DNA of 64,000 nt from Microcoleus sp036704825 (GTDB taxonomy: Bacteria > Cyanobacteriota > Cyanobacteriia > Cyanobacteriales > Microcoleaceae), in assembly GCA_036704825.1 (NCBI GenBank), contig JAUBSN010000018.1, positions 1 to 64,000 of the forward strand. Direction: 5' to 3'. Under the pieces are notes generated by a model. The model was not told the origin of the DNA. It did not search any database and was given only the letters and a program-made list of their open reading frames with translations. Positions 26,428 to 35,777 of this stretch are shown here, piece by piece. How positions within the stretch are numbered: position 1 is the stretch's first letter; the number at the start of each line of letters is the position of its first letter. A program made the position numbers and the translations under genes.

Positions 26428-26753
26428 ATCGTGCCGCACGCCCCTGTATGGTTGATGCGGAAAAGAAACGGGATAGCATTTGGGTGTTTCTGGCGGCACA
26501 TTTTGGTAGCCACCATATCATCTTTGTCGATAAAATATTCTCCGCTGTCGGGTTCAACGGCCATGTACCAGTTGTAGTGGGTTTTAATCAATTCTGGTTT
26601 GAGGCGATCGAAAATTGGTTTGCAGCGCTGATAAAATCTTTCTCTTTCGGCTCGCCACTGGGCTTTTTTTTCTTCTGACCACTGAATTTCGGGGAACAAT
26701 CTTCCCCGCCTTACAGTGCGATTTACCGTGCGATTTGGTTGCACATTAGTCAT
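26424..26753 (-). CDS. Hypothetical protein coupled to the aspartic protease gene
   Basis: 109 residues, basic N-terminus (RTVNRTVRRGRLFPEIQW), then a charged helix and a compact block YMAVEPDSGEYFIDKDDMVATKMCRQKHPNA that resembles the C-terminal segment of many small cyanobacterial proteins encoded next to clan AA proteases. The ATG at 26753 has GGGAGA at good spacing. Its stop codon overlaps the protease start. I cannot assign a function; a protein and its cognate protease, or a two-component toxin-type pair, are possible readings. Confidence 0.72.
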   Translation of the reverse strand: MTNVQPNRTVNRTVRRGRLFPEIQWSEEKKAQWRAERERFYQRCKPIFDRLKPELIKTHYNWYMAVEPDSGEYFIDKDDMVATKMCRQKHPNAIPFLFRINHTGACGTI

Positions 26754-26889
26754 AGTTTTTTCTCCCTTATGGTAGCTTTTCCTATCGTATTGTACCACAA
26801 GCTCCGGTTCGTGCTATCCGAAAGACCTGCTATTTAGCTTTGAGGTATAGCGCTTATCATAAAGATGAGGTATTTACTAATTAATTAAC

Positions 26890-26980
26890 AATTCCTCAAT
26901 CCCCCAATCCCCCAATCCCCCAATCTAAAATCTAAAATCTAAAATCTAAAATCTAAAATCTAAAATCTAAAATCTAAACT
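26890..26980. repeat. Two adjoining STRR arrays (cccccaat, then ctaaaat)
   Basis: About four cccccaat/tcccccaa units are followed by about nine copies of taaaatc. The block lies in the 286-base gap upstream of the coupled pair and downstream of the cyclase gene. Confidence 0.9.
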
Positions 26981-27084
26981 TGTATCTCATTTTTCTGAAA
27001 AAGGCTATATTTTTCACGGGCTGTCTTGGCAAATAAAATATCATTTCGATCGATAAAATATTCCCTGCAGGGAGTAAGTTTTGG

Positions 27085-28749
27085 TTAAGCACACCGTTTC
27101 AGATAGCTTTGGGCAACACAATCGCTGGGATTTCTTTCCAAACACATAGCGAACAGGAATTTGGCATCCTCGATCGAGCCTTGATAGTAGCGAATCAAAG
27201 CTAATTCAAAAATCGGTTTCGTTTCCAATTTAGCTTGTTTTTGGGCGGGAATATCGGCCTCAAATACCTCAAATACCCCCACTTTTTGAGCTTTTCCTCG
27301 AACTTGCACCTTAGCGACTAGGCGCAGGGCATACTTCATCGGTTCTTCTAGCGCAGCTAAGGTGGTGTGGGAAATCAGAAACGGAACTTGGTAGACTTTT
27401 GTTAACTGTTGGAGGCGCGAACCGAGATTAACTGCATCGCCAATGACGGTGGTATCGATGCGAAAGTTACCGCCTACTGTTCCTAGCCTCAAATTTCCTG
27501 TATTGATGCCAATGCCAATTTCTATGGGTTGGCGGTCGAGCAGTTGTCGGCTTTTGTTGTATTCAGCGAGGATTTTCAACATAGTCACTCCTGCATTCAC
27601 CGCCATATCGGCACTCACTTCAAACAGTGCCATGATTTCATCACCAATATATTTATCAATAAAACCGCTATTTTCAATAATTGCAGGTTCCATGCGCCGG
27701 AGATAGCCATTGATAAACTTAAACGTATCTTCTGCGGTCATTTGCTCCGAATGGGTTGTGAAAGCACGGATATCGGCAAACAAAACCGACATTTTTTTCT
27801 CAATAGATTCTCCCATTTGAATTTCTGTGATATTTTTTCTCTCCAGACATTGCAAAAATTGACGGGGAACAAATCGGGAAAAAAGTTCATTAATTTGGAA
27901 CAATTCTTGGGTAAATTTTTCTCTTTCTGATTCAGCTTGTTTGCGATCGCTGATATCCTGGAAAGCCGCGATCGCCTGAGAAACTTCGCTTTTTTTATCT
28001 CGAATGGGTGTAGCCGAGATTTCTAAAGGAACGATCCGATCGGGGTAATGAATTTCGATATCCTCAGCACGAACTGTTTCCCCGGCTAAAGCGCGCACGA
28101 TCGGCGATTTCTGTGCGGGATATAATTCCTCAGTTCCCCTCTGATAAATTTTGAAATCCGTTGAACTTTGCTCGATTTTGGTTTCAGGTAAAAGGTCTAG
28201 CTGGAGTAATTCCTTGGCTTTCTGATTGGCATAAGTTATTTTTCCCGCATTATCGTGAACTGTAACACCAATGGGCATTGCTTCTAAAATCTGAGTCAGG
28301 CGACGTTCATTTTCCCGCAGTTGAGCATTCTGTTCTTCGAGTTTTTTGAGTCGCCAATACTTGCTGAGAGCTTCTTTAACCGTCAGATGGAGATCCGTAG
28401 CATCCCAGGGTTTGGCAATATAACGGTATAGATTAGCTGAATTCACAGCATTGCCCACTGCATCTGCTGCGGCTTGACCGGTGAGCATAATCTTCAATAT
28501 ATTGGGATATTGGGCATGAATCTGACAGAGGAGTTCGTCGCCTTTCATTCCCGGCATCAGATAGTCAGAAACAACCGCAGCAGTTTCGATACCTTCTGCT
28601 TGCAGTTCTTCGAGAAGTTCAAGGGCTTCTTCACCGCTTTGGGCCGCTTCAATCTGGTAATCTTGACCGAAGTTTCTTTGTAATTCCTCAGCAAGACCTT
28701 CCAACACCATCGGTTCGTCATCTACCACAAGAATTGCTAGTTCGTTCAT
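27085..28749 (-). CDS. Receiver-PAS-class III adenylate cyclase
   Basis: 554 residues from MNELAILVVDD. Residues 1-125 are a response-regulator receiver (VDDEP, phosphoacceptor Asp in VVSDYLMPGMKG, MLTGQ, IAKPW). A coiled linker and a PAS domain (about 145-270) follow, then a class III cyclase at ~320-500: LFADIRAFTTHSE and DKYIGDEIMALF give the two metal Asp, Lys in DKYIGD and the DTTVIGDAVNLGSRL block give base recognition and the Asn/Arg pair, all fitting an adenylate cyclase. A C-terminal TPR-like stretch ends it. Phosphorylation of the receiver likely sets cAMP output. Its ATG overlaps the stop of the upstream receiver gene (ATGA), so I use 28749 rather than an in-frame GTG-type start at 28800. 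Confidence 0.9.
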   Translation of the reverse strand: MNELAILVVDDEPMVLEGLAEELQRNFGQDYQIEAAQSGEEALELLEELQAEGIETAAVVSDYLMPGMKGDELLCQIHAQYPNILKIMLTGQAAADAVGNAVNSANLYRYIAKPWDATDLHLTVKEALSKYWRLKKLEEQNAQLRENERRLTQILEAMPIGVTVHDNAGKITYANQKAKELLQLDLLPETKIEQSSTDFKIYQRGTEELYPAQKSPIVRALAGETVRAEDIEIHYPDRIVPLEISATPIRDKKSEVSQAIAAFQDISDRKQAESEREKFTQELFQINELFSRFVPRQFLQCLERKNITEIQMGESIEKKMSVLFADIRAFTTHSEQMTAEDTFKFINGYLRRMEPAIIENSGFIDKYIGDEIMALFEVSADMAVNAGVTMLKILAEYNKSRQLLDRQPIEIGIGINTGNLRLGTVGGNFRIDTTVIGDAVNLGSRLQQLTKVYQVPFLISHTTLAALEEPMKYALRLVAKVQVRGKAQKVGVFEVFEADIPAQKQAKLETKPIFELALIRYYQGSIEDAKFLFAMCLERNPSDCVAQSYLKRCA

Positions 28750-29141
28750 CCTAATTTCAGGGCTGTTGTGATGGTTTCGAGCAACTCTTCTTGCCGCCAC
28801 GGTTTATGAATGCAGCAGTACAGATTAGCTTGCCGCTTGGCTCGTTCAATAGCTTCCCGATCGGCTTGTCCGGTTAACAGAATCTTGGTAATATCGCCGA
28901 ATTGCTGGTGGACTTGAACCAAAAACTCGTCTCCCCGCATTCCGGGCATCAACCAATCAGAGACAATCACAACTATCTTGACTCCCCCGTCAGTTAGCTC
29001 TTCAATAATTTCTAGAGCTTCCTCACCACTTTCGGCAGCTTCATACAAAAATTGCTCGCCAAAGTGACGGCTAATTTGCTCCTGGAGAGCTTCTAGGATA
29101 ACTATTTCATCATCAACACAGAGAATTGCTACTTCAGTCAT
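28746..29141 (-). CDS. Receiver-domain response regulator, no output domain
   Basis: 131 residues, only a receiver: CVDDEIVIL with the acidic pocket, VIVSDWLMPGMRG with the phosphoacceptor Asp, LLTGQADREAI and CIHKPWRQEEL. It resembles the receiver of the cyclase gene that follows, so the pair may have arisen by duplication. CheY-like proteins act by docking or as phosphate sinks. The kinase for both may be the 1986-residue protein encoded 210 bases further along. The two genes overlap by four bases. Confidence 0.92.
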   Translation of the reverse strand: MTEVAILCVDDEIVILEALQEQISRHFGEQFLYEAAESGEEALEIIEELTDGGVKIVVIVSDWLMPGMRGDEFLVQVHQQFGDITKILLTGQADREAIERAKRQANLYCCIHKPWRQEELLETITTALKLG

Positions 29142-29351
29142 ATTTTTATGGTTATCGAATTGATATTATGTCGGGTCATCTAACCATTATATGTTTGTAG
29201 TAAGGACTTCAATCCTTTGTTATGGATTTGAGCAAAATGCGGAGGCGCATTCCTCCCTACAAACCTCTTTTGTTACGGTCCCTCGACCGAATATGATATG
29301 AAATGTCCGTCAAAGACGAGCTAAAAAAAATAATTTATTTTGTCATCTATA

Positions 29352-32300
29352 TTACCCTATAGGCAGCCTCACCGTGAAGGTAGTTTTGCCGCAGACAGAT
29401 GCAACGGTAATTGCTCCCTGATGTTTTTCCACGATTTTTCTGACAATATCCAGCCCTAAACCGCTCCCTTCTCCTGCTGGTTTGGTAGTGAAGAAAGGTT
29501 GAAAAATTCGATCTTGAATATCTGGAGAAATCCCACAACCCGAGTCTGTAAATTCTACTACAATATTTCGCTCTTTCTGATGCACGCCGATTGCCAGCGT
29601 CCCTTTGCCATCCATAGCTTGAACTGAATTGTGAATTAAGTTTGTCCACACTTGCACGAGTTCGTCGGGATAGCAAAAAATCTCTGGAACGGGTTGATAG
29701 TGACGAGTGACCTCGACACCTTTCTTGAGATAATTGTGATATAATTCGAGTACGGTTTCAATGTTGTCAGTAATCTGGACCGATCGTTTTTCCCCAGTGT
29801 GGTCGTAACGGGCGTAGCTCTTGAGGGCGAAGACTATTTTTGAAGCTCGTTCGACGGCGTTTTTAATGTTTTGGCTGTTGGCTTGCAGGCGGCCAACATC
29901 GTAGGCAATTTGCACGATTTGATTGGCTTGGGGCGTTTGCAGCAGGGAGAGTTGAGAGTCAAAACTCTGATGTATTCCTCCTTCTGTTAGCAGGTGAGCC
30001 AGTTGTTTGGCATTGGCAATGTGATGAGATTCAAGCTGTTGAGTCAGCGTGCGTTTAATTTGGCGTTTTTCGCGGGTATTGAGGCCCGATTGACTGCTCA
30101 GAGCTTGTTTGAGGACGCTGAAAAAGTCTGCTTGCTGTCGATCGGTGAGTTGGGGCAACAGTTGGGGCAGTTGAAACAACGAGGCTTCTAAGGCTTTATC
30201 GGTGTTGCCGATCGCGGCGCGAATTGCTCCCAAAGGCGTGTTAATTTCATGGGCTACCCCGGCCACCAGTTGTCCGAGGGCGGCCATTTTTTCCGATTGA
30301 ATTAGCTCGTTTTGAGTGACTTGGAGAGTGTCGAGGGTGTTTTGCAATTCTTTCGTGCGCGAGGCTACTTGATGTTCTAAAGTGCGGTTGTAGTCTTCGA
30401 GAATTTTATGAGCCTGTTGGCGATCGCTGATATCGAAGAAAGTGGCGATCGCGTAGGCAATCTTGCCTGTATCATCAAAAATTGGCGTGGTGGAAACTTC
30501 TAAGGGAAGTATCTTATCTGGTTGGTGAAGTTCTAAATCGTCTGCTTTGGCAGTTTCACCGGCTAGGGAACGCACGATCGGCAGTCGATCGGTGGGGTAC
30601 AAATCCTGCGTTCCGGCACGATAAATTTGATATGCTTTAACTATTTGCTCGGTTTTGGCTTCGGGTGCGATGTTGAGGCCGAGTAACTGTTGTGCTGTCT
30701 GGTTGGCATAGTGGAGTTGTCCTGTGGGTAAGTGGATGGTGACACCCACGGGCATTGCTTCGAGAAATTGAGTTAAACGCCGTTCGCTTTCTTTAACTTC
30801 GGCATAGAGTTTGGCATTGGCGATCGCGATCGCGGCTTGTCCCGACAATAGTTTGATAATTTCCAATCTGTCCGGTGTAAAAGCTTCAGCAGTTAAATTA
30901 TTTTCTAGATAAATAATGCCCCTGAGTTGACCTCGATCGAGCAGGGGTGCACACAAAAGAGATTTGGTTTGATTCGCTTGAATGTACGGATCTTGTGTAA
31001 ATTGGCCCTCTTGCGCGGCATCGTTTTTCACGATGGTTTCTTTTGTACGAATTACGTAGTCGATCGGCGATCGGGGTAGGTTGGAGTCAAAGGGGATTGA
31101 CTGCAATACTGCAACGCGATCGTCCTCAATATTTCCCGCAGCTTCAATTACCCATTGTCCGGCTTTTTCCCAAATTAGAAAGCCTGTTTGCGCGCCCGCA
31201 TTTTCAATGAGAATTTTCATCAATGAAGCGAGTAATTTATCGAGTACAATTTCGCCGGCAATGGCTTGAGATGCTTTCATTAAGGTGGCTAAATCCAATG
31301 CTTCTCTCGACTGATTGCTAGTTATAAAATTAGTACTTATCGTGCAGGTAGAAGTAATACTTTTAGTAGCAGATGACTTGGGCAGTAACTGCGAGTATCT
31401 TGCTTCCAAATCCTCAACCTTTGCCTTAGCACCCCAGCAGATGTAGCCATAGTGAGCTTCTTTCATATAAGTTTGGGCAATCTTGTCCATACCGCGAGAT
31501 AAATAAAACCTTGCTGCCAACTCATAAGCTAAGGCTTCTTCTTGAAAATATCCGTTATCTCTTGCTCCTTTAATCGCTCGTTCATAAAGCTCTTCGGCTT
31601 CAACGACTTGACCCAATACTCGCGCTTTATCCGCCTCTACTAGCTCATACTTATGCTGAAAATTGATCGGGGCATGGTTGGCCCAGTTTTTCATTTTTTG
31701 CTGGTTGATAACTACTTTTTCTAAAGTTTCTATTTGCTCGTTGCTTTCTCTAGTAGGATACAAAGCTAGGAGAGCTAGAGAATAGTAGAAATAGTTTTGG
31801 GTAAGCATGAATATTCCTAGTGCGCCATGTTCGTAGCTTGACGCACTTTGTCCGTTGGCAACCGCTGCCTTGTAGTCCTGAAATAAATAACTGAGCATAC
31901 ATTTTGCCATATAAGCAGCAAACAGAGATAGGAGATTATTTGCATCTCGCAAAATAGGTAAGATTTTGTCTTCATTAAAAACTTTTCCTAGCAAACGTTT
32001 TTTATCCGCTGATTTGCCACTTAAATTCAGTGCCAACTGTCCCCATATCTGGGCTTGATACAAGGAAAAATCCTGTTTGAGCTTCTGCTGAATTAATTCA
32101 ATATATTGCTGCTGCTGCTGACAAACAACGCCTAGATTCTCTCCACTCATAAATGGGTAGGAGCAACTGTAAAAAGCAACATAAGAAGTATATTCTATAT
32201 TTCCAGTTTCTAGACCTACTTTAACTGTCTCGCGCACAGGTTGTATGGATTCCCTGAGTGGCTCTTTCCAGTGCCTGATACCACTATAAAAAAGGGTTTC

Positions 32301-35300
32301 TACTTGACATTTTATTTCCCTGAGATCGAATTTTTCTACCAGGATCAAAGCCAATTTTCCAAATTGATAACCTAACTCTATATCTTCCAACGCACCACAC
32401 AAAATCATCCCATAAAAAGCATAGCCAAAAGCGGCTGGGGGCGAGTACCCATTCTTGATACTTAGCTCAACCATTGTGAATATAATTGATGGCAACAGCG
32501 CGGGATTAACAATATAAGTAGGAGGAGATATTGTCATTAATATTCGCATGGCTGCCAGTTGAGCGGGTTCTGTCATTGGCGGCTGGTTGTAGAGGTTTTC
32601 AATAATCACATCAGCGGGCTGCGATTCCTGTAGGGGTATGCCCAACATTTCTAGAACTTGCAGTCCTGTATCTACCGCCGATCGCATTTTATTTTGAGCG
32701 ATATAAAACTGAATTTTTATTTTGTACACTCTGACTTTATCTAGCACGGCCTTGGCTTGTTGGAGGACGACACTAGAAAGTATTTCGGTTCTCTCGTAGT
32801 TGGTGTTTAAGTATTCTGCTTCCACCGTTTCTACATGGAGATTGAGCGTCAGGTCATACTGAGTATGCCAAGAATCTGTTGCTAAGAAATTGACGCCAGC
32901 ATTCAAATAATTGGTCGCTGCCTCATAAGCCATTGCTGACTTTGCTTTTTGACCTGCCATTAGATTGAGTTTGGCGATTTGATCTCGTTCGGCTTGATGG
33001 GTTACTAATTCAGCTCCTAGATTGAGATGATCTGCGATTTTAAATATCTCGCCTGATAAGATATCAGTAGCGGTATTTTGCAACAGATTGCGACCGATTT
33101 GTAAATGAACTACTTTTTGAAGTTCCTCATCGATAGAGGCATAAGCGGCTTGTTGAATGCGGTCATGCTGGAATTTATAATCTTGAATTAATAGTCGATC
33201 GTCTAATTCTGATAGGGGCAGAATTAACCCTGACTGAATGGCTACTATCAGGTCTCCAGCAACGTCTGAGCTTGATTTTTCACAGATAATAGAGAGGGTG
33301 TTTAAATCGAATTGAGACCCTATACAAGCCGCCAAGCGTAAAACCTGCTGTGTGTTTGCAGGTAGTTTCTTCAGCTTGCCAATCATCAACTCCACCACAT
33401 TATCGGTGATGCCCTTGGCTTCTATACTTGCAATATCCCACTGCCATCTGTGGCGTTTAAAATCAAAGGTGAGTTCGTTTTCGGCGTGCAGGGTTTTGAG
33501 AAATTCATTGACAAAGAAAGGATTCCCCTCTGTTTTATGCACTATCAGGGATGCCAAGGGTCTTGCTGATGCAATGTCACCGTGCAACGTGTCGGCGATG
33601 AGCTGGCTAATATGCTCGCTATCTAAGGGAGTTAATGTAATCTGGTTAATTGTTGCTCCTTTATTGCACAATCCCTCAAGCGTCATCATCAAGGGATGAG
33701 TGGGGCTGACTTCGTTATCCCGATACGCCCCAATGAGAAACAGATACTGCATATCTGTATCCGTCATCATCAGTTGAATTAACTTGAGGCTGGCAGAGTC
33801 TGCCCACTGTAAATCGTCCAGAAATATGACTGAGGGATGCTCTTTTGCACAAAATGTCCGGATGAAGTTTTGGAAGACAAGATTAAAGCGATTTTGCGAC
33901 TCACTTGGCCCTAACTCCGGTACGGCTGGCTGTTTGCCGACAATCAGTTCTACTTCCGGAATCACGTCAATAATTACCTGACCGTTAGAACCCAACGCGG
34001 TTAAGAGTTTTTCTCGCCAAAGATTTAGTTGTAAAGAGCTTTCCGTTAACAGTTGTCGCACTAATCCCTTAAAGGCGCTAACTACGGCCCAGTAGGGAAT
34101 ATTGCGCCCAAATTGGTCAAATTTCCCACTTAGGAAATAGCCGCGCTTGGAGGTAATGGGTTTGTAAATTTCTTGCACCAGTGCTGATTTACCGATACCG
34201 GAATAACCTGCTACCAGCATGAGTTCGATCCCCCCCCCGCCCCCCTTCAAAAAAGGGGGGGTAGAGGCAACTTCTGAAGCTTCCCGGGAGGGGGGTTGGG
34301 GGGATCGCCCGCCCCCGGAGGCTACCCGATTCTCACGGTCGAGAGACGCTATGCGATCGAATGCTGCTAGTAAGGTTTCAACTTCTTTTTCTCTACCGTA
34401 GAGTTTCTGAGGAATTTGAAACTTATCAGAAATATCATTTGAGGCGAGGGGAAATTCTGATATTTCTCCTAATGTTTGTAACTGCGTTAAACACAGTTCC
34501 AAATCTGCTTGGATGCCAAAAGCACTTTGATATCGTTCCTCAGCCGTTTTTGCCATCAGTTTCATCACAAGATCTGAAACCGCTTTGGGAATTTCTGGAT
34601 TAAGCTGATGCGGCGACATCGGTATTTTAGCAAGATGACAATGCACCAATTCCAGCGCATCATCTGTCTCAAAAGGTAGCTTTCCTGTCAGCAATTCGTA
34701 AAACGTGACACCGAGCGAGTAAAAATCCGTGCGATAATCCAGAGAACGGTTCATCCGTCCCGTTTGCTCCGGCGACATATAGGCTAAAGTGCCTTCTAAA
34801 ACATGGGGATTTTTGAGGGTGGGATTTTCGCGGGTTAACTGGGTGGAAATGCCAAAGTCGATGATTTTGAGAATTCCGCTTTCTGGATTGAAGACGATAT
34901 TGGATGGGTTGATATCTTTGTGGATAATATTGTTGCTGTGAATAGCACCTAAACTTTCTGCGATCTTGATGGCAATGTTGAGAAATTCTGCTAGAGAAAA
35001 GTTATGATTTGACTCGCTCTGACTGTCGAGCAATTGTCTGAATGAAAAGGCATCAAAATCTTCAAGGACGATCGCTAATGTTCTTTGATATGGTTGTAAT
35101 CCATAAGCCTTAACTATGCCATCTAGCTCTAAGTTGCGAGTAATTTCATATTCCTGTTTGTATCGAGTGAGTTCCGCAGGTGTAGGATAGTCTTCTTTGA
35201 GTAGTTTGAGGATCACTGCTCGATCGTCCTGTTCTCGCCTAGCTCGATAGACTGCGGAATTAGCGCTTTCGTAGATTTGTGCCAGAATTTGGTATCCAGG

Positions 35301-35312
35301 AAATTTCATCAT
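29352..35312 (-). CDS. Ser/Thr kinase - ATPase - GAF - PAS - histidine kinase
   Basis: A 1986-residue cytosolic signalling giant. 1-270: protein kinase with Lys36 (VILKLLK), HKDINPSN at 131-138 (Asp133 kept, the usual Lys is Asn as in this family), DFG 152-154, MSPEQ. ~300-620: AAA-type ATPase, Walker A GYSGIGKS at 369-376 and Walker B VIFLDDLQWAD. ~650-1330: helical TPR-like repeats. ~1370-1530: GAF. ~1540-1660: PAS. ~1700-1986: histidine kinase with HEINTPLGAIR, HNSVQAMDG, DSGCGIS and GEGSGLGLDIV. Proteins of this layout are annotated as trifunctional kinases in cyanobacteria. Residues ~330-361 are a repeat-derived in-frame insertion between kinase and ATPase. The receiver genes at 28746 and 27085 follow on the same strand and may be partners. 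Confidence 0.93.
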   Translation of the reverse strand: MMKFPGYQILAQIYESANSAVYRARREQDDRAVILKLLKEDYPTPAELTRYKQEYEITRNLELDGIVKAYGLQPYQRTLAIVLEDFDAFSFRQLLDSQSESNHNFSLAEFLNIAIKIAESLGAIHSNNIIHKDINPSNIVFNPESGILKIIDFGISTQLTRENPTLKNPHVLEGTLAYMSPEQTGRMNRSLDYRTDFYSLGVTFYELLTGKLPFETDDALELVHCHLAKIPMSPHQLNPEIPKAVSDLVMKLMAKTAEERYQSAFGIQADLELCLTQLQTLGEISEFPLASNDISDKFQIPQKLYGREKEVETLLAAFDRIASLDRENRVASGGGRSPQPPSREASEVASTPPFLKGGGGGIELMLVAGYSGIGKSALVQEIYKPITSKRGYFLSGKFDQFGRNIPYWAVVSAFKGLVRQLLTESSLQLNLWREKLLTALGSNGQVIIDVIPEVELIVGKQPAVPELGPSESQNRFNLVFQNFIRTFCAKEHPSVIFLDDLQWADSASLKLIQLMMTDTDMQYLFLIGAYRDNEVSPTHPLMMTLEGLCNKGATINQITLTPLDSEHISQLIADTLHGDIASARPLASLIVHKTEGNPFFVNEFLKTLHAENELTFDFKRHRWQWDIASIEAKGITDNVVELMIGKLKKLPANTQQVLRLAACIGSQFDLNTLSIICEKSSSDVAGDLIVAIQSGLILPLSELDDRLLIQDYKFQHDRIQQAAYASIDEELQKVVHLQIGRNLLQNTATDILSGEIFKIADHLNLGAELVTHQAERDQIAKLNLMAGQKAKSAMAYEAATNYLNAGVNFLATDSWHTQYDLTLNLHVETVEAEYLNTNYERTEILSSVVLQQAKAVLDKVRVYKIKIQFYIAQNKMRSAVDTGLQVLEMLGIPLQESQPADVIIENLYNQPPMTEPAQLAAMRILMTISPPTYIVNPALLPSIIFTMVELSIKNGYSPPAAFGYAFYGMILCGALEDIELGYQFGKLALILVEKFDLREIKCQVETLFYSGIRHWKEPLRESIQPVRETVKVGLETGNIEYTSYVAFYSCSYPFMSGENLGVVCQQQQQYIELIQQKLKQDFSLYQAQIWGQLALNLSGKSADKKRLLGKVFNEDKILPILRDANNLLSLFAAYMAKCMLSYLFQDYKAAVANGQSASSYEHGALGIFMLTQNYFYYSLALLALYPTRESNEQIETLEKVVINQQKMKNWANHAPINFQHKYELVEADKARVLGQVVEAEELYERAIKGARDNGYFQEEALAYELAARFYLSRGMDKIAQTYMKEAHYGYICWGAKAKVEDLEARYSQLLPKSSATKSITSTCTISTNFITSNQSREALDLATLMKASQAIAGEIVLDKLLASLMKILIENAGAQTGFLIWEKAGQWVIEAAGNIEDDRVAVLQSIPFDSNLPRSPIDYVIRTKETIVKNDAAQEGQFTQDPYIQANQTKSLLCAPLLDRGQLRGIIYLENNLTAEAFTPDRLEIIKLLSGQAAIAIANAKLYAEVKESERRLTQFLEAMPVGVTIHLPTGQLHYANQTAQQLLGLNIAPEAKTEQIVKAYQIYRAGTQDLYPTDRLPIVRSLAGETAKADDLELHQPDKILPLEVSTTPIFDDTGKIAYAIATFFDISDRQQAHKILEDYNRTLEHQVASRTKELQNTLDTLQVTQNELIQSEKMAALGQLVAGVAHEINTPLGAIRAAIGNTDKALEASLFQLPQLLPQLTDRQQADFFSVLKQALSSQSGLNTREKRQIKRTLTQQLESHHIANAKQLAHLLTEGGIHQSFDSQLSLLQTPQANQIVQIAYDVGRLQANSQNIKNAVERASKIVFALKSYARYDHTGEKRSVQITDNIETVLELYHNYLKKGVEVTRHYQPVPEIFCYPDELVQVWTNLIHNSVQAMDGKGTLAIGVHQKERNIVVEFTDSGCGISPDIQDRIFQPFFTTKPAGEGSGLGLDIVRKIVEKHQGAITVASVCGKTTFTVRLPIG

Positions 35313-35777
35313 AATTCGCCGTCAAAAATCGTGTGGTAATTGATTGTAAACCTCGCCCGGAGAGAGTTTTCCGACATCTGCGTGAGGTTTTTTCGATCGC
35401 TTGCACCCAATAATCCGGCTGGATAATGTTTAAGCTCCCGATGTCAGGGTTTTATAGTTTAAGAGGCAGTCAAATTGACCGCCATCTGTGAAAATAAGTC
35501 TGTGAAAATAAGAATGTATGGCTGACGGTGTTTTTTCAGTCGGAAACGTCTAACTTAAAATTAGTACGGTGTTTACAGTATAACAAAATAATTTCTTTAT
35601 TTCAATAAATTTATCAAAAAAGGAAAAATTTTTAGCCGACTTAGATAGTGTCCGGTCAATTCCCTCAGCAACGCGCTTCGCTTCGCCCGAATTCAAAACA
35701 GTTTGTAGTGAGGACTTTAGTCCTCACTACAAACCTGACATCGACCGGACGCGATATTAGCTCCCGATTCTAGATAT
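35313..35777. other. Intergenic region with nested palindromes
   Basis: Between the giant kinase and dxs. GTCCGGTC (35650-35657) and GACCGGAC (35743-35750) enclose a second palindrome at 35701-35734; see that entry. No coding frame. The region next to dxs may end its transcript. Confidence 0.6.
35701..35734. repeat. 34-base perfect hairpin, dispersed repeat type
   Basis: GTTTGTAGTGAGGACT and its exact complement leave a two-base loop, making a 16-bp stem. A degenerate relative (gtttgtagtaaggacttcaatc) is at 29191-29212, and gtagtgagggct at about 37945. It lies 43 bases after the dxs stop codon and could terminate that transcript, though no T-run follows. Confidence 0.8.
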
